DNA of 64,000 nt from DASUXA01 sp036378155 (GTDB lineage: Bacteria > Actinomycetota > Actinomycetes > Mycobacteriales > Micromonosporaceae), in NCBI GenBank assembly GCA_036378155.1, contig DASUXA010000104.1, forward strand, positions 9,785-73,784. The letters run 5' to 3'. The position numbers and the translations under genes were made by a program. The notes under the pieces are model-generated. The model did no database searches, had not been told where the DNA came from, and saw only the letters and a list, made by a program, of their open reading frames with translations. This document shows positions 44,476 to 52,749 of the stretch, in pieces (the stretch's first letter is position 1; every line of letters starts with the position of its first letter).

Positions 44476-46002
44476 TCAGCGCCAGCGGTCGTCGGACGTC
44501 TCGAAGTCGACGACGCGACGCTGTCGTGGGATCCGCGCGGGCTCGTCCCGGTCGCGTTCCCAGCGGTCGTCGCTCCACCCGTCGTCGTCGTGCCGCCGGG
44601 CGCGCCGCCCGACCGGCTCCGGTTCGCCGTGCCTCGCCATCCATTCGGCGGCGGACGGTTCGGCGCTCGCGGCGGGCAGCGCGGCTCGCGCCGACCGACG
44701 CCCGACCGGCGGCCAGTCGCCCGAGTCCTCGTCCCGTGGGGACCAGCCACCCGAGTCGCCGCCGCGCGACGACCAGCCGCCCGAGTCCCCGCCCGACGAC
44801 CAGCTACCCGAGTCGCCGCTGGGCGACCAGCCGCCCGAGTCGGCGCCGCGCGACGACCAGGTGCCCTGCGCCTCGCCGCCGCGCGACGACCAGCTGCCCG
44901 ACGTTCCGCTGTCGGAGTCGTCGGTCCACCGGGCTTCCCGCCGGGAGGCGCGGGACGGCTCATCCCGGCGTACCGCCGCCCACCGGTCCTCGATCCGGAA
45001 CTCGGTGCCGTGCTCGTCGGCGTGCACTGCCGCCCGCCGCTCGCCCATCCGCAGTTCCCGACCGCGATCGTCGGCGCGTACCGATGCCCACCGGTCGCCG
45101 GCGCGGAAGTTGGACCAGCTGTCGTCGGCGGACGGGTCGTCGCCGAGTCCGCGCGCCGAACCGCGAGTCGTCTCGGTGCCCTGGGCTCGGGACCGACGAC
45201 CACCGCCGCGCTCGGAGCCCGCGTCGCGGTTCCGGTCCGCCGCTGCCCGCTCGCGGAGCCGCTTCTCGGTCCACGACTCCTCGCGAGGCTCGCGGATGTC
45301 GCGCTGCTCGCGAGGCTCGCGGGTGTCCCGCTGCTCGCGAGGCTCGCGGATGTCCCGCGGCTCCCGCTGGTCCCGCGGCTCGCGGCTGGACGACGGGGGC
45401 GTCCACTCGTCGGCCCGCCCGCGCGGCGACGGGGCTGGTTCGGCGGCAGGCGAGCCGTACACGCCTCCGCCGTAGACGCGCCCGCGTCCCTCGTCCGCGT
45501 CGACAATGGTCTGCCTGGTCGTGACCTGTACCGTCTCGGTGTGCCGGACCACTCCGCCGACCGGCGCGTGACCGGTGGACGCCCGTGCGACGGGCGGCGC
45601 CTTGAGGTCCGACCGCTCGAACGGGCCGTGCGGGTCGAGTTGCGCGCGTAGCCCGTCGACGGTGTCCTGGAGCGCTTGTACCCGCTCGCCGAAAGACTTG
45701 TGGGTCGCCTTCGCCGCGCTCGCGATGTCGCGGCGGACGCCTTCGCGGAGCGCGTCGATCTCGTCGTACAGCGTCTCCTCGATCTCGACTCGCACAGTCT
45801 CCGAGTCGGGACGGAGAGTAATCGAGAGTCCGATCAGGACGACCGCGAGTACCGCGACGACGACGGCCGCGCGCAGCATCGTCTCGCCCTGGCTGAGGAG
45901 CAGCAGAACCGCGGCTAGCGGGGCTAGTGCTACCCCGGCCCAGAACAGCAGCGAGAGCAGCTTCCCGCCCCGCTTCACGGCAGTGGTCTCCGAGCCCGGC
46001 AT
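44476..46002 (-). CDS. Repeat-rich membrane protein of unknown function
   Basis: A 508-residue protein. Two transmembrane helices lie at about residues 14-37 and 43-60 (LLSLLFWAGVALAPLAAVLL and AAVVVAVLAVVLIGLSI). A predicted coiled coil follows to about residue 125. The last 380 residues are disordered and low complexity: REPREQRDIREPREQRDT-type repeats near residues 205-240, then several GDSGGWSSRGGD-type repeats between about 365 and 425, with many Trp-Ser and Arg-Asp pairs. I recognise no domain. ATG 46002 gives a good hydrophobic start. It is convergent with nuoD. Confidence 0.8.
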   Translation of the reverse strand: MPGSETTAVKRGGKLLSLLFWAGVALAPLAAVLLLLSQGETMLRAAVVVAVLAVVLIGLSITLRPDSETVRVEIEETLYDEIDALREGVRRDIASAAKATHKSFGERVQALQDTVDGLRAQLDPHGPFERSDLKAPPVARASTGHAPVGGVVRHTETVQVTTRQTIVDADEGRGRVYGGGVYGSPAAEPAPSPRGRADEWTPPSSSREPRDQREPRDIREPREQRDTREPREQRDIREPREESWTEKRLRERAAADRNRDAGSERGGGRRSRAQGTETTRGSARGLGDDPSADDSWSNFRAGDRWASVRADDRGRELRMGERRAAVHADEHGTEFRIEDRWAAVRRDEPSRASRREARWTDDSDSGTSGSWSSRGGEAQGTWSSRGADSGGWSPSGDSGSWSSGGDSGGWSSRGGDSGGWSPRDEDSGDWPPVGRRSARAALPAASAEPSAAEWMARHGEPEPVGRRARRHDDDGWSDDRWERDRDEPARIPRQRRVVDFETSDDRWR

Positions 46003-46116
46003 GGCTGTAGAGGCTACCGAGAGTTGTCGATCAGGGGAACGGCTGTGTGTCCGGTTCTCGATCGCGACCCGGCTGACCGGTCAGACAACGAGGTCACGAG
46101 CCCGGTCAGCGGAGCC

Positions 46117-46153
46117 TCGCCGGGCGGGCCGGCGTCGCCGGCCCGCCCGGCGA
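46117..46153 (-). terminator. Terminator after the osmolyte-binding protein gene
   Basis: A perfect 17-bp GC-rich stem (46117-46133 with 46137-46153) and 3-base loop immediately before the binding-protein stop at 46158 on the minus strand's downstream side. Confidence 0.75.
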
Positions 46154-46157
46154 CCGC

Positions 46158-47162
46158 TCACCCGGTCGCCAGCGAACCGTCCGAGGAGAACACCAGACCG
46201 ATGCTGATCGTCCCGGTCTTCAGCGCGTTCTTGGTCTGCGGTCCGCCCGCGTCCAACGGGATGAACTGCCCGAACGACATGCCGTACGTCTGCTGCAGTC
46301 CGGGCTGGCAGAACGGGCGCTGCGGGCACTCCGGCGGTCCGCCGAGGACGGTGGCCTTGCCGGCGCACTTGGCGGCGAAGTCCGACAGCGTCTTCACGCC
46401 GTGCTGGTTGGCGAACGCCGTGGTCACGGCGAACGCGTTCTGGTCGGCGGCCGCCGACGGCTTGCCGAAGGTCAACCCGACCTTGTTGCCCAGCCCGGTC
46501 AACGCGGACATCGTCTTGTCCAGGTCACCGGAGGCGAGCGGAGCCGCGCTCGCGCCGTTGACCTTCTTGTTCAGGAATTCGGTGAGCGTCCCCGCGTACT
46601 CGGGAACGACCTGGATCTCGCCGCGTTCGAGTGCCGGCTCGTACAACTCGCGGTTGCCGATCTGCTGCACGGTGACGTCGTACCCGGCGGCGCCCAGGGC
46701 GATCTTGTACAGCTCGGCGAGCGTCTGGTTTTCGCTGAAGTTCGCCGCGCCAATAGTGATCTTGCCGCCGGGGCCTTTGGCGATACCGGCGGTCAGGTTG
46801 TTGTCCTGCGCGAACGTACTTGCCGCCACCTGCGGGGTCTTGCGGTCGACGTCCACCGACTTGTTCAACGCGATGAGCTTTTGGGTGTCCAGGCTCGCGG
46901 AGACCTTGTCCAGCGCCGCGACCAGCGACGGATTGGACGCCTTGGCGTTGATCGCCGGCACGATGTTGTCGACGGTCTGCAGGTGCTTGTCGTCGGTGAG
47001 CACCACGAGCTGGTTGCCGGCGACCGGCGCGCAGCCGGCCCCGGAGGCGCCGGTCGCGGGCGCCTGGGTACCGGACGATCCGGCCTTGCCGCAGCCTGTG
47101 GTGAGCCCGGCAGCGGCGACCACCGCGGCGGTGAGCAGCAATGTTCGCGTGACGGTTCGCAT
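46158..47162 (-). CDS. Osmolyte ABC transporter substrate-binding lipoprotein, circularly permuted OpuAC domain
   Basis: A 334-residue lipoprotein (lipobox LTTGC, Cys24) of the glycine betaine/choline/carnitine-binding OpuAC family. The order of segments is altered. The stretch normally at the C-terminus (QLVVLTDDKHLQ, LNKSVDVDRKTPQVAASTF) is at residues 51-122. The normal N-terminal half (KITIGAANFSENQTLAELYK, EIQVVPEYAGTLTEF) begins at residue 134, and the protein ends in ISIGLVFSSDGSLATG, the point where the usual family continues into the missing segment. Three cysteines at about 267-285 may pair. The permease and ATPase genes upstream identify the system. The GTG/ATG choice is ATG 47162. 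Confidence 0.88.
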   Translation of the reverse strand: MRTVTRTLLLTAAVVAAAGLTTGCGKAGSSGTQAPATGASGAGCAPVAGNQLVVLTDDKHLQTVDNIVPAINAKASNPSLVAALDKVSASLDTQKLIALNKSVDVDRKTPQVAASTFAQDNNLTAGIAKGPGGKITIGAANFSENQTLAELYKIALGAAGYDVTVQQIGNRELYEPALERGEIQVVPEYAGTLTEFLNKKVNGASAAPLASGDLDKTMSALTGLGNKVGLTFGKPSAAADQNAFAVTTAFANQHGVKTLSDFAAKCAGKATVLGGPPECPQRPFCQPGLQQTYGMSFGQFIPLDAGGPQTKNALKTGTISIGLVFSSDGSLATG

Positions 47163-47183
47163 GTTGACCCGCCTTCCGTGTCC

Positions 47184-47204
47184 CGGCCGGCGTCGCGCCG
47201 GCCG
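47184..47204 (-). promoter_or_regulatory. Leader hairpin before the binding-protein gene
   Basis: A 9-bp GC-rich inverted repeat (47184-47192 with 47196-47204) lies in the gap between the permease and binding-protein genes, 22 bases before the start. It could stabilise the binding-protein message or partly terminate read-through. Its role is inference. Confidence 0.3.
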
Positions 47205-47357
47205 CGTGTCCGACGGGCAGCCTTGCCGCCCGCTGGGTCTACGCCAGCAGACTGTCATGGCGACGGCAACCGGAATTGGGGATTGTCATCGTTTCGTCAT
47301 TGTCGATGGGTTTAGCGCCGTCCGGGTAAGCGCGCGTTGACCGCGCCGGTCGGGCGC

Positions 47358-48089
47358 TCAGCCCGTGGGTTCGGCAGCCGGTTCGGGGGCGGTACGACGC
47401 GCGGCGCGGCGCCTGGGCGGGCGGAGCGGACGCGGCGTGACCGCGCGCTGGACCACCGCGAGTACCCCCTCGACCAGCAGCGCGAGCACGGCGACCAGGA
47501 ATCCGCCGGCGAGCACCTGTCCCCCGCCGGCAGCCAGCCCCAGCCCGAACCCGAGGTTGATGATGGTGCCCAACCCGCCGCCGTTGACCAGCGCCGCCAG
47601 GGTCGCGGTCGCGACCACCTGGACAGCGGCGGTACGGAACCCCGCCGCGAGGTACGGCACCGCCAGCGGCAACTCGACGCGGGTGAGCATCTGCCGGGTC
47701 GACAGCCCCATGCCGCGGGCTGCCTCGCGGATCTCCGGGTCGATCACCCGCAGCCCGGTGTACGCGTTGGCGAGCAGCGGAGGGATCGCGAACACGGCGA
47801 GCGCCAGGATCACCGACCGGGGACCGAACCCGATCACGGTCAGCGGCAGGATGGTCAGCAGCGCCACGGTCGGGATCGCCAGGGTCAGGTTGGACACGAG
47901 CACGACGACACCGCCGCCCCGACCGGTGTGCCCCAACCAGAGCCCGAGCGGCCAGGCGATCAGGCACCCGATCAGCACCGCCATCGCGGACACGAACAGG
48001 TGCTCCTCCAGCCGCTGGATCACCCCGCCCGGGTTGGTCCAGTTCAGCGGGTCGTTCAGCCAGGCGACGGCGGCCTGTACGTAGTTCAC
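47358..48089 (-). CDS. Osmolyte ABC transporter permease (OpuCB/D type)
   Basis: A 243-residue inner-membrane permease with about six hydrophobic helices. The ABC-coupling EAA-type loop is EIREAARGMGLSTRQMLTRV near residue 143, followed by ELPLAVPYLAAGFRTAAVQV and GGGLGTIINLGF. The C-terminal 30 residues are Arg/Pro-rich. GTG 48089 overlaps the stop of the second permease. It is part of the betaine/choline (OpuC-like) importer with the flanking ATPase and binding protein. Confidence 0.93.
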   Translation of the reverse strand: MNYVQAAVAWLNDPLNWTNPGGVIQRLEEHLFVSAMAVLIGCLIAWPLGLWLGHTGRGGGVVVLVSNLTLAIPTVALLTILPLTVIGFGPRSVILALAVFAIPPLLANAYTGLRVIDPEIREAARGMGLSTRQMLTRVELPLAVPYLAAGFRTAAVQVVATATLAALVNGGGLGTIINLGFGLGLAAGGGQVLAGGFLVAVLALLVEGVLAVVQRAVTPRPLRPPRRRAARRTAPEPAAEPTG

Positions 48090-48781
48090 CGCACCCCCCG
48101 CCGGGTCCACGGGGTGAGCAGCCGGCCGAGCGTGGCCAGCAGCAGGTCGAGTACCAGCGCCAGCGCGACGCACAGCAGCGTCCCGGTCGCGATCTCCGCG
48201 CGGTAGAAGTTGTTCCGGAACCCGCCCAGGATGAGTTGCCCGAGACCGCCGTGACCGACCAGTACGCCGACGGTGGTCAGCGCGACCGTGGACACGGTCG
48301 CCAGGCGCAACCCGGTGACGATGCCGGGTACCGCCAGCGGAAAGTCGACCTTCAGCAGCCGGGAGAACCTGCCGTACCCCATGCCCTCGGCGGCGTCGCG
48401 CACCTCGGGCGGTACCTGGTTGAGCCCGGCGAGCGCGTTGCGGACGATCATCAGCAGTGCGTACAGCACCAGACCGATGAGAACCGTGACCGGACCGGTA
48501 CCGACGAACGGCGCGATGAACGCGAACAGCGCCAACGACGGAATCGTGTACAGCACGCCGGAGAGTGCGAGAATCGGCCCGGTGAGGGATCGGAACCAGT
48601 ACGCGATCACCGCCAGCGGGATCGCGATCACGGTGGCGAGGACGACCGCCTCGACCGTCAGGGTCGCGTGCTCGCGCAGCGCGGCGAGGATCGTGTCGAG
48701 GTTGTCCCGCACGTACTGCCCCGAGAACCAGGGGTTGCCCGCGGCCGCGTAGGCCGGGTCGGCCAGGTCCGGAAAGGACAT
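48086..48781 (-). CDS. Osmolyte ABC transporter permease (second subunit)
   Basis: A 231-residue permease with TM helices including ATLTVEAVVLATVIAIPLAV and VLYTIPSLALFAFIAPFVG. The coupling loop is VRDAAEGMGYGRFSRLLKVD, then FPLAVPGIVTGLRLATVSTV and GHGGLGQLIL. It is a paralogue of the adjacent permease; the pair forms the membrane heterodimer. Its start codon lies only 2 bases from the start of the divergent ATPase gene. Confidence 0.93.
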   Translation of the reverse strand: MSFPDLADPAYAAAGNPWFSGQYVRDNLDTILAALREHATLTVEAVVLATVIAIPLAVIAYWFRSLTGPILALSGVLYTIPSLALFAFIAPFVGTGPVTVLIGLVLYALLMIVRNALAGLNQVPPEVRDAAEGMGYGRFSRLLKVDFPLAVPGIVTGLRLATVSTVALTTVGVLVGHGGLGQLILGGFRNNFYRAEIATGTLLCVALALVLDLLLATLGRLLTPWTRRGVR

Positions 48782-48783
48782 AG

Positions 48784-49776
48784 GTGGACGGTACCCCGCA
48801 CGGCGGCGCGGCGACGATCGCGCTGGACAGTCTGCGCAAACAGTTCGACGACGGCACGGTGGCGGTCACCGGGCTGACCCTCGACGTACCAGCCGGTGAG
48901 CTGGTCGTGCTCATCGGTCCGTCGGGCTGCGGCAAGTCGACCGTGCTGCGCATGATCAACCGGCTGATCGAGCCGACCTCCGGTTCCGTCACGATCGACG
49001 GCGAGGACGTCAGCCGCGCCGACCCGGTCGAGGTGCGCCGGCACATCGGGTACGTGATCCAGAACGTCGGACTGTTCCCGCACCAGACGGTGCGCACCAA
49101 CGTCGGTACGGTGCCGCGGCTGCTGGGCTGGAAGCGCGCCCGGATCGCCGAGCGGGTCGACCAGTTGCTGGAACTGGTCGGGCTGGACCCGGCGCGGTTC
49201 GGTCCGCGGTACCCGCAGGAGTTGTCCGGCGGTCAACGGCAGCGGGTCGGCGTGGCCCGGGCACTCGCCGCTGACCCGGTGGTGCTGCTGATGGACGAGC
49301 CGTTCTCGGCGGTCGACCCGATCGCGCGAGCCCGGCTGCAGGACGAGTTCCGCAAGCTGCAGGCGGCGGTACGCAAGACGATCGTGCTGGTCACGCACGA
49401 CCTGGACGAGGCGGTACGGCTGGGCGACCGGATCGCGGTGCTCGCCGAGGGCGGTCGGCTGCAGCAGTACGCCCGCCCCGCCGACCTGCTCGCGAACCCG
49501 GCGAACGACTTCGTGCGCGAGTTCGTCGGCAACGACCGGGGTATCCGTCGGCTCGCGGTCACCCCGATCAACCGGGCGCTGCTGGCACCCGCGTCGCGGG
49601 GCGACGGGCTGCCGACGGTGCCGCTGTCCGGCACCCTGTACGACGCGATGGCGGCGGTGCTGACGAGCGCGGACGGCAGGGTGGCGGTGACCGACGAGGG
49701 CGAGGCGGTGGGCACCCTGTCGCTGGCCGACATCCGCCTCGACGCCGAGGAGTCGGACCCGGCGACGGTACGGTGA
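48784..49776 (+). CDS. Osmolyte ABC transporter ATP-binding subunit (OpuCA/ProV type)
   Basis: A 330-residue ABC ATPase. Walker A is VLIGPSGCGKSTVLRMINRL, the Q-loop is GYVIQNVGLFPHQTVRTNVG, the signature is ELSGGQRQRVGVARALAADP and Walker B is VVLLMDEPFSAVDPIAR. The H-loop is VTHDLDEAVRLGDRIAV. The C-terminus carries a short regulatory region of CBS type (about 260-330), as in OpuA/OpuCA, which can sense ionic strength. The GTG at 48784 is 2 bases from the permease start on the other strand. The gene is on the opposite strand from its partners. Confidence 0.93.
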   Translation: MDGTPHGGAATIALDSLRKQFDDGTVAVTGLTLDVPAGELVVLIGPSGCGKSTVLRMINRLIEPTSGSVTIDGEDVSRADPVEVRRHIGYVIQNVGLFPHQTVRTNVGTVPRLLGWKRARIAERVDQLLELVGLDPARFGPRYPQELSGGQRQRVGVARALAADPVVLLMDEPFSAVDPIARARLQDEFRKLQAAVRKTIVLVTHDLDEAVRLGDRIAVLAEGGRLQQYARPADLLANPANDFVREFVGNDRGIRRLAVTPINRALLAPASRGDGLPTVPLSGTLYDAMAAVLTSADGRVAVTDEGEAVGTLSLADIRLDAEESDPATVR

Positions 49777-49971
49777 GGCGCGACCCGGTTCGCGCGACCG
49801 GTCAAGTCGCGGGCGTCGAGGTGTGCGGGCGCCGAGGTGTGCCGGCTGAGGTCGACACGCCTCGGGATGTGGGTACATCACCAGCGTTGTACGCCGGTGG
49901 GGAGGCACCCGGCCGGGGCCGGCATCGGCTGACCCTCGATGGCGGGCGGTCACCGTACCGATCCCGGACGC

Positions 49972-50009
49972 GCTCAGGGCGCCGACCGTGTCCGGCCGGC
50001 GCCCTGAGC
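49972..50009 (+). terminator. Terminator downstream of the ABC ATPase gene
   Basis: A perfect 13-bp stem (49972-49984 with 49997-50009), GCTCAGGGCGCCG against CGGCGCCCTGAGC, with a 12-base loop. It lies between the ends of the ATPase gene and the minus-strand membrane protein gene. Confidence 0.65.
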
Positions 50010-50043
50010 ACCCCTGGGGAGGTCTGGTGAGTCTTCGTCTCGG

Positions 50044-50535
50044 TCAGGTTCGGCGCGCTCCGAGCGTCGCGAGCCCGACGATCCAGCCGGCGAACAGCCC
50101 GTACACGGCGCCGTCCGCGGCCCAGTGGTAGGCGCCCAGCAGGCTCGCGTGTGCCTGCAGGAACGCGGCGAGGAAGCCGGCCAGCGCGCCGGCGAAGATG
50201 TAGCTGCCCCAGCCGGCGAACAGCCCGCTGAGCGTGCCCCTGGCGCTGGACAGTTGCGATCCGGGGAGCACCATGAGGAACATCGCGGTGAAGGCGATCA
50301 GCAGGATCGCCTTCAGGTCGGCGGCGATCAGGTCGCGCAGCGGTACGGCTGAACTGAAGGTCCAGCCGGGCCAGCCGAGTTCGCGCAGGAAGAAGCCGAG
50401 CGCGCTGTTGGCGTCGGTGCTTCTGGCCGCCCAGTCGTGGTAGGACGGGTTGCCGAAGGCGAGCACCAGGACCAGCGCCGCGAGGGTGCCGGTACCGGTG
50501 GCGGTGCGTACGCCCCGTCCAGTCGTGACAACCAT
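50044..50535 (-). CDS. Hypothetical membrane protein
   Basis: A 163-residue protein with about four hydrophobic helices (TLAALVLVLAFGNPS, ADLKAILLIAFTAMFLMVLP, YIFAGALAGFLAAFLQAHAS, AVYGLFAGWIVGLATLG). No family recognised. ATG 50535 gives a plausible basic start. Function unknown. It lies downstream of a pair of small genes on the same strand. Confidence 0.65.
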   Translation of the reverse strand: MVVTTGRGVRTATGTGTLAALVLVLAFGNPSYHDWAARSTDANSALGFFLRELGWPGWTFSSAVPLRDLIAADLKAILLIAFTAMFLMVLPGSQLSSARGTLSGLFAGWGSYIFAGALAGFLAAFLQAHASLLGAYHWAADGAVYGLFAGWIVGLATLGARRT

Positions 50536-50641
50536 GCCCGGATATGTTTCCGCCAGGCGTCGAAACCAAACGTCGCCGATCTATATTTGGTGAATTGTCG
50601 ACATTGTCGATGACGCCAGGAGCGCCCGCTTTTGGGATGTG

Positions 50642-50947
50642 TCACTCGGTGAGCAGGTAGTCGATGAAGGCCGCCCGCAACAGCGGCTCTGCCTCACCGT
50701 AGTCGCGGTCCTGCCCGGTCAGCTCGCGCCACAACTCCACCGCCTCGTCCACGGACGCGCCGTAGGCGCCCAGCGAGCCGTCCAGTTCCTCGACGTCCTC
50801 CGCCGCCGGCAGATGGCGCATCACCGACACGTAGAAACCAACGTCGTGCCGGTCGCGCGCCTTCGCGAACGCCCGCTCACGCAGGTCCTCGGTGCTCAGC
50901 GCGTCAAGCTCGGCGAACCGGGCGTCACGATCCGGCAAGGCGCTCAT
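50642..50947 (-). CDS. Small conserved hypothetical protein
   Basis: A 101-residue soluble, acidic and helical protein (STEDLRERAFAKARDRHDVG, YVSVMRHLPAAEDVEELDGS, SVDEAVELWRELTGQ). No recognised family. It lies 9 bases after the permease-like gene stop on the same strand, suggesting one operon. Compositional and codon pattern fit a real gene. Confidence 0.7.
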   Translation of the reverse strand: MSALPDRDARFAELDALSTEDLRERAFAKARDRHDVGFYVSVMRHLPAAEDVEELDGSLGAYGASVDEAVELWRELTGQDRDYGEAEPLLRAAFIDYLLTE

Positions 50948-50956
50948 GTCGGCAGC

Positions 50957-52159
50957 CTACCGGTTGCCCCACCGCTGGTCGCCAGCCCACGTGTCGTCGA
51001 TCTGACGAGCCGGCAGCTGGCTCGTCCAGCCCGGTTGCTCCGGCGTCGACCAGGTGCCCGTGGTCGACGTCGACGCCGCGGAGAACAGCGGATCCGGACC
51101 GTCGTCGGAGTCGTCGTCGGCGGGGGTACCGAGAGCCTCCACGAGCCGGGAGATCAGCAGACCGACCGCGACCGCCGCCCCCGCGACCGTGAACCTCGAC
51201 ACACGCCAATCGAGGGCTTCGACGTACCGGATGACCAGGACGATCAGCAGCACCGCGAGGACCGTGCCGAATACCCCGCCGCGCCGCCCGAAGACGCTGG
51301 TACCGCCGAGCAGGGCGGCGCCGAGGGCGAGCCCGGTCAGCGCGAACCCGTCGTTCGGCGGAACCTCGGCGGACCCCATCGCGAGCACCATCCCGCCCAC
51401 GCCGGCGAGCAGCGTCGACACCGCCAGGGCGAGGAAGGCGATGAACGCGGCCGAACCACCGCGCCGCAGCGCCGGGTCGGCGGTCGGACGGTTGCGGCCG
51501 AGCGCCGACCGGATCGGTCGGACGGTACCCAGCAGCCCGGCGAGGATCGAGGTGCCGGCGAACGCGGCGAACCAGTACACCGCCTGCGTCCTCGGGTCGT
51601 ACGAAAGGTCGACCTTGACGGGGTCGCCGTGGGTGGCGACGACCCAGCCGGCGACCGCGAGCCCACCCGCCAGACTGGCGGCCCACCCGGGTACGTGCAG
51701 GACAGCCACCACCAGCCCGATCGCCACGCCGCCGCCCAGGGCGAGCAGGGCGGTCACCCCGGCGGTCGCGGCCAGACCCCGATCCGCGTGAGTAACCAGG
51801 AAGTACCCGGAGGCGACGGCGACCGGACCGAGCGCCAGGTTCGGTACACCCGCTCGCAGGCTCATCCCGGCCGCCGTGGCGAGCAACCCGACGGCGGCGG
51901 CGAACACCAGCAACTCGCGCAGGTTGCCCCCGCTGACCGCGCTGCGGTGCCCGATGAACAGCAACGCACCGACCGCGCCCGCGGCCAGCAGCAGGACGAT
52001 CTCCCAGCCGACGTGGACCCTCAGGCTGTCGCGACCGGTCTCGCGCTCGTCGTCGACGTCGAAGTCGCTCGAGCCGCTCCGCTCGCCGACGTCGGCCGTC
52101 ACGTCGTCGCGGACACCGGTGCCGCCCGGGTACCGTGGCCCGTCGTCGCTGTTGGCCAT
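50957..52159 (-). CDS. Predicted sugar/amino-acid ABC permease-like membrane protein
   Basis: A 400-residue membrane protein with about nine hydrophobic helices (EIVLLLAAGAVGALLFIGHR, LLALGGGVAIGLVVAVLHVP, GVFGTVLAVLLIVLVIRYVE). The long acidic N-terminus and the Thr/Pro/Trp-rich C-terminal tail are disordered. The Gly-rich helix pattern with LGGTSVFGRRGGVFGTVLAV resembles ribose/branched-chain permeases. It has no neighbouring ATPase or binding-protein gene, so its transport role is unproven. It lies next to DUF3180 and folK. Confidence 0.75.
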   Translation of the reverse strand: MANSDDGPRYPGGTGVRDDVTADVGERSGSSDFDVDDERETGRDSLRVHVGWEIVLLLAAGAVGALLFIGHRSAVSGGNLRELLVFAAAVGLLATAAGMSLRAGVPNLALGPVAVASGYFLVTHADRGLAATAGVTALLALGGGVAIGLVVAVLHVPGWAASLAGGLAVAGWVVATHGDPVKVDLSYDPRTQAVYWFAAFAGTSILAGLLGTVRPIRSALGRNRPTADPALRRGGSAAFIAFLALAVSTLLAGVGGMVLAMGSAEVPPNDGFALTGLALGAALLGGTSVFGRRGGVFGTVLAVLLIVLVIRYVEALDWRVSRFTVAGAAVAVGLLISRLVEALGTPADDDSDDGPDPLFSAASTSTTGTWSTPEQPGWTSQLPARQIDDTWAGDQRWGNR

Positions 52160-52236
52160 GCCGCAGCCCTCCGCACGTGAACACCGTCAGGTTTGGTGCC
52201 CGACCGTACCTTCGCGGACGCGCGGGGGAAACCCCT

Positions 52237-52749
52237 CTACTCGGGCTTGTCCTCATCCTCCGGGCGCTTCGGCACCCGGCAGGCATGCTCCAGCCATAGC
52301 GCGGCGGCGATGAGTGCCAGCGACGTCACCAGTCCCGCGATGGCGGCGGGCAGGTCGGCGTTCGCGTGCGAGTTCCAGCGGTTCGCCACCAGCCAGGCGA
52401 GGGTTGCCCCGTACACACCGGCGAAGATCGAACCCGCCAGCGACGATGCCTTGGCCAGCACCGCGTACCGGGCGACCGCGAGCGGATCGACCGGCGCCGT
52501 CCCCGGCTTGCGGTCGATACGTGCCTTGGTGCTGATGGCGGTGACCGCCTCGATCGCCGCGAGGGCGCCCACGGTCAGCGCCGGCAGCCAGGGCAGCGCC
52601 GGGATGTCGAAGTACCACCGGCTGATCCCGAGCCACGCCAGGGCGGCGGCGGCGAGCCCGGTCACCACCAGGGTGGCGGGACGGGTCGGACGCAGCCGCG
52701 GCGGACGCTGGCTGGGCGGCGACGGAGGGACGGATGGCTCGCCGGTCAT
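52237..52749 (-). CDS. DUF3180 membrane protein
   Basis: A 170-residue protein of the DUF3180 family, actinobacterial and usually beside folK. It has a Pro/Arg-rich cytoplasmic start, then four hydrophobic helices in two pairs (TLVVTGLAAAALAWLGISRW, LPALTVGALAAIEAVTAIST, AKASSLAGSIFAGVYGATLA, LVTSLALIAAALWLE). Function unknown. Its ATG overlaps the folK stop by 4 bases, so it belongs to the folate operon transcript. Confidence 0.88.
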   Translation of the reverse strand: MTGEPSVPPSPPSQRPPRLRPTRPATLVVTGLAAAALAWLGISRWYFDIPALPWLPALTVGALAAIEAVTAISTKARIDRKPGTAPVDPLAVARYAVLAKASSLAGSIFAGVYGATLAWLVANRWNSHANADLPAAIAGLVTSLALIAAALWLEHACRVPKRPEDEDKPE

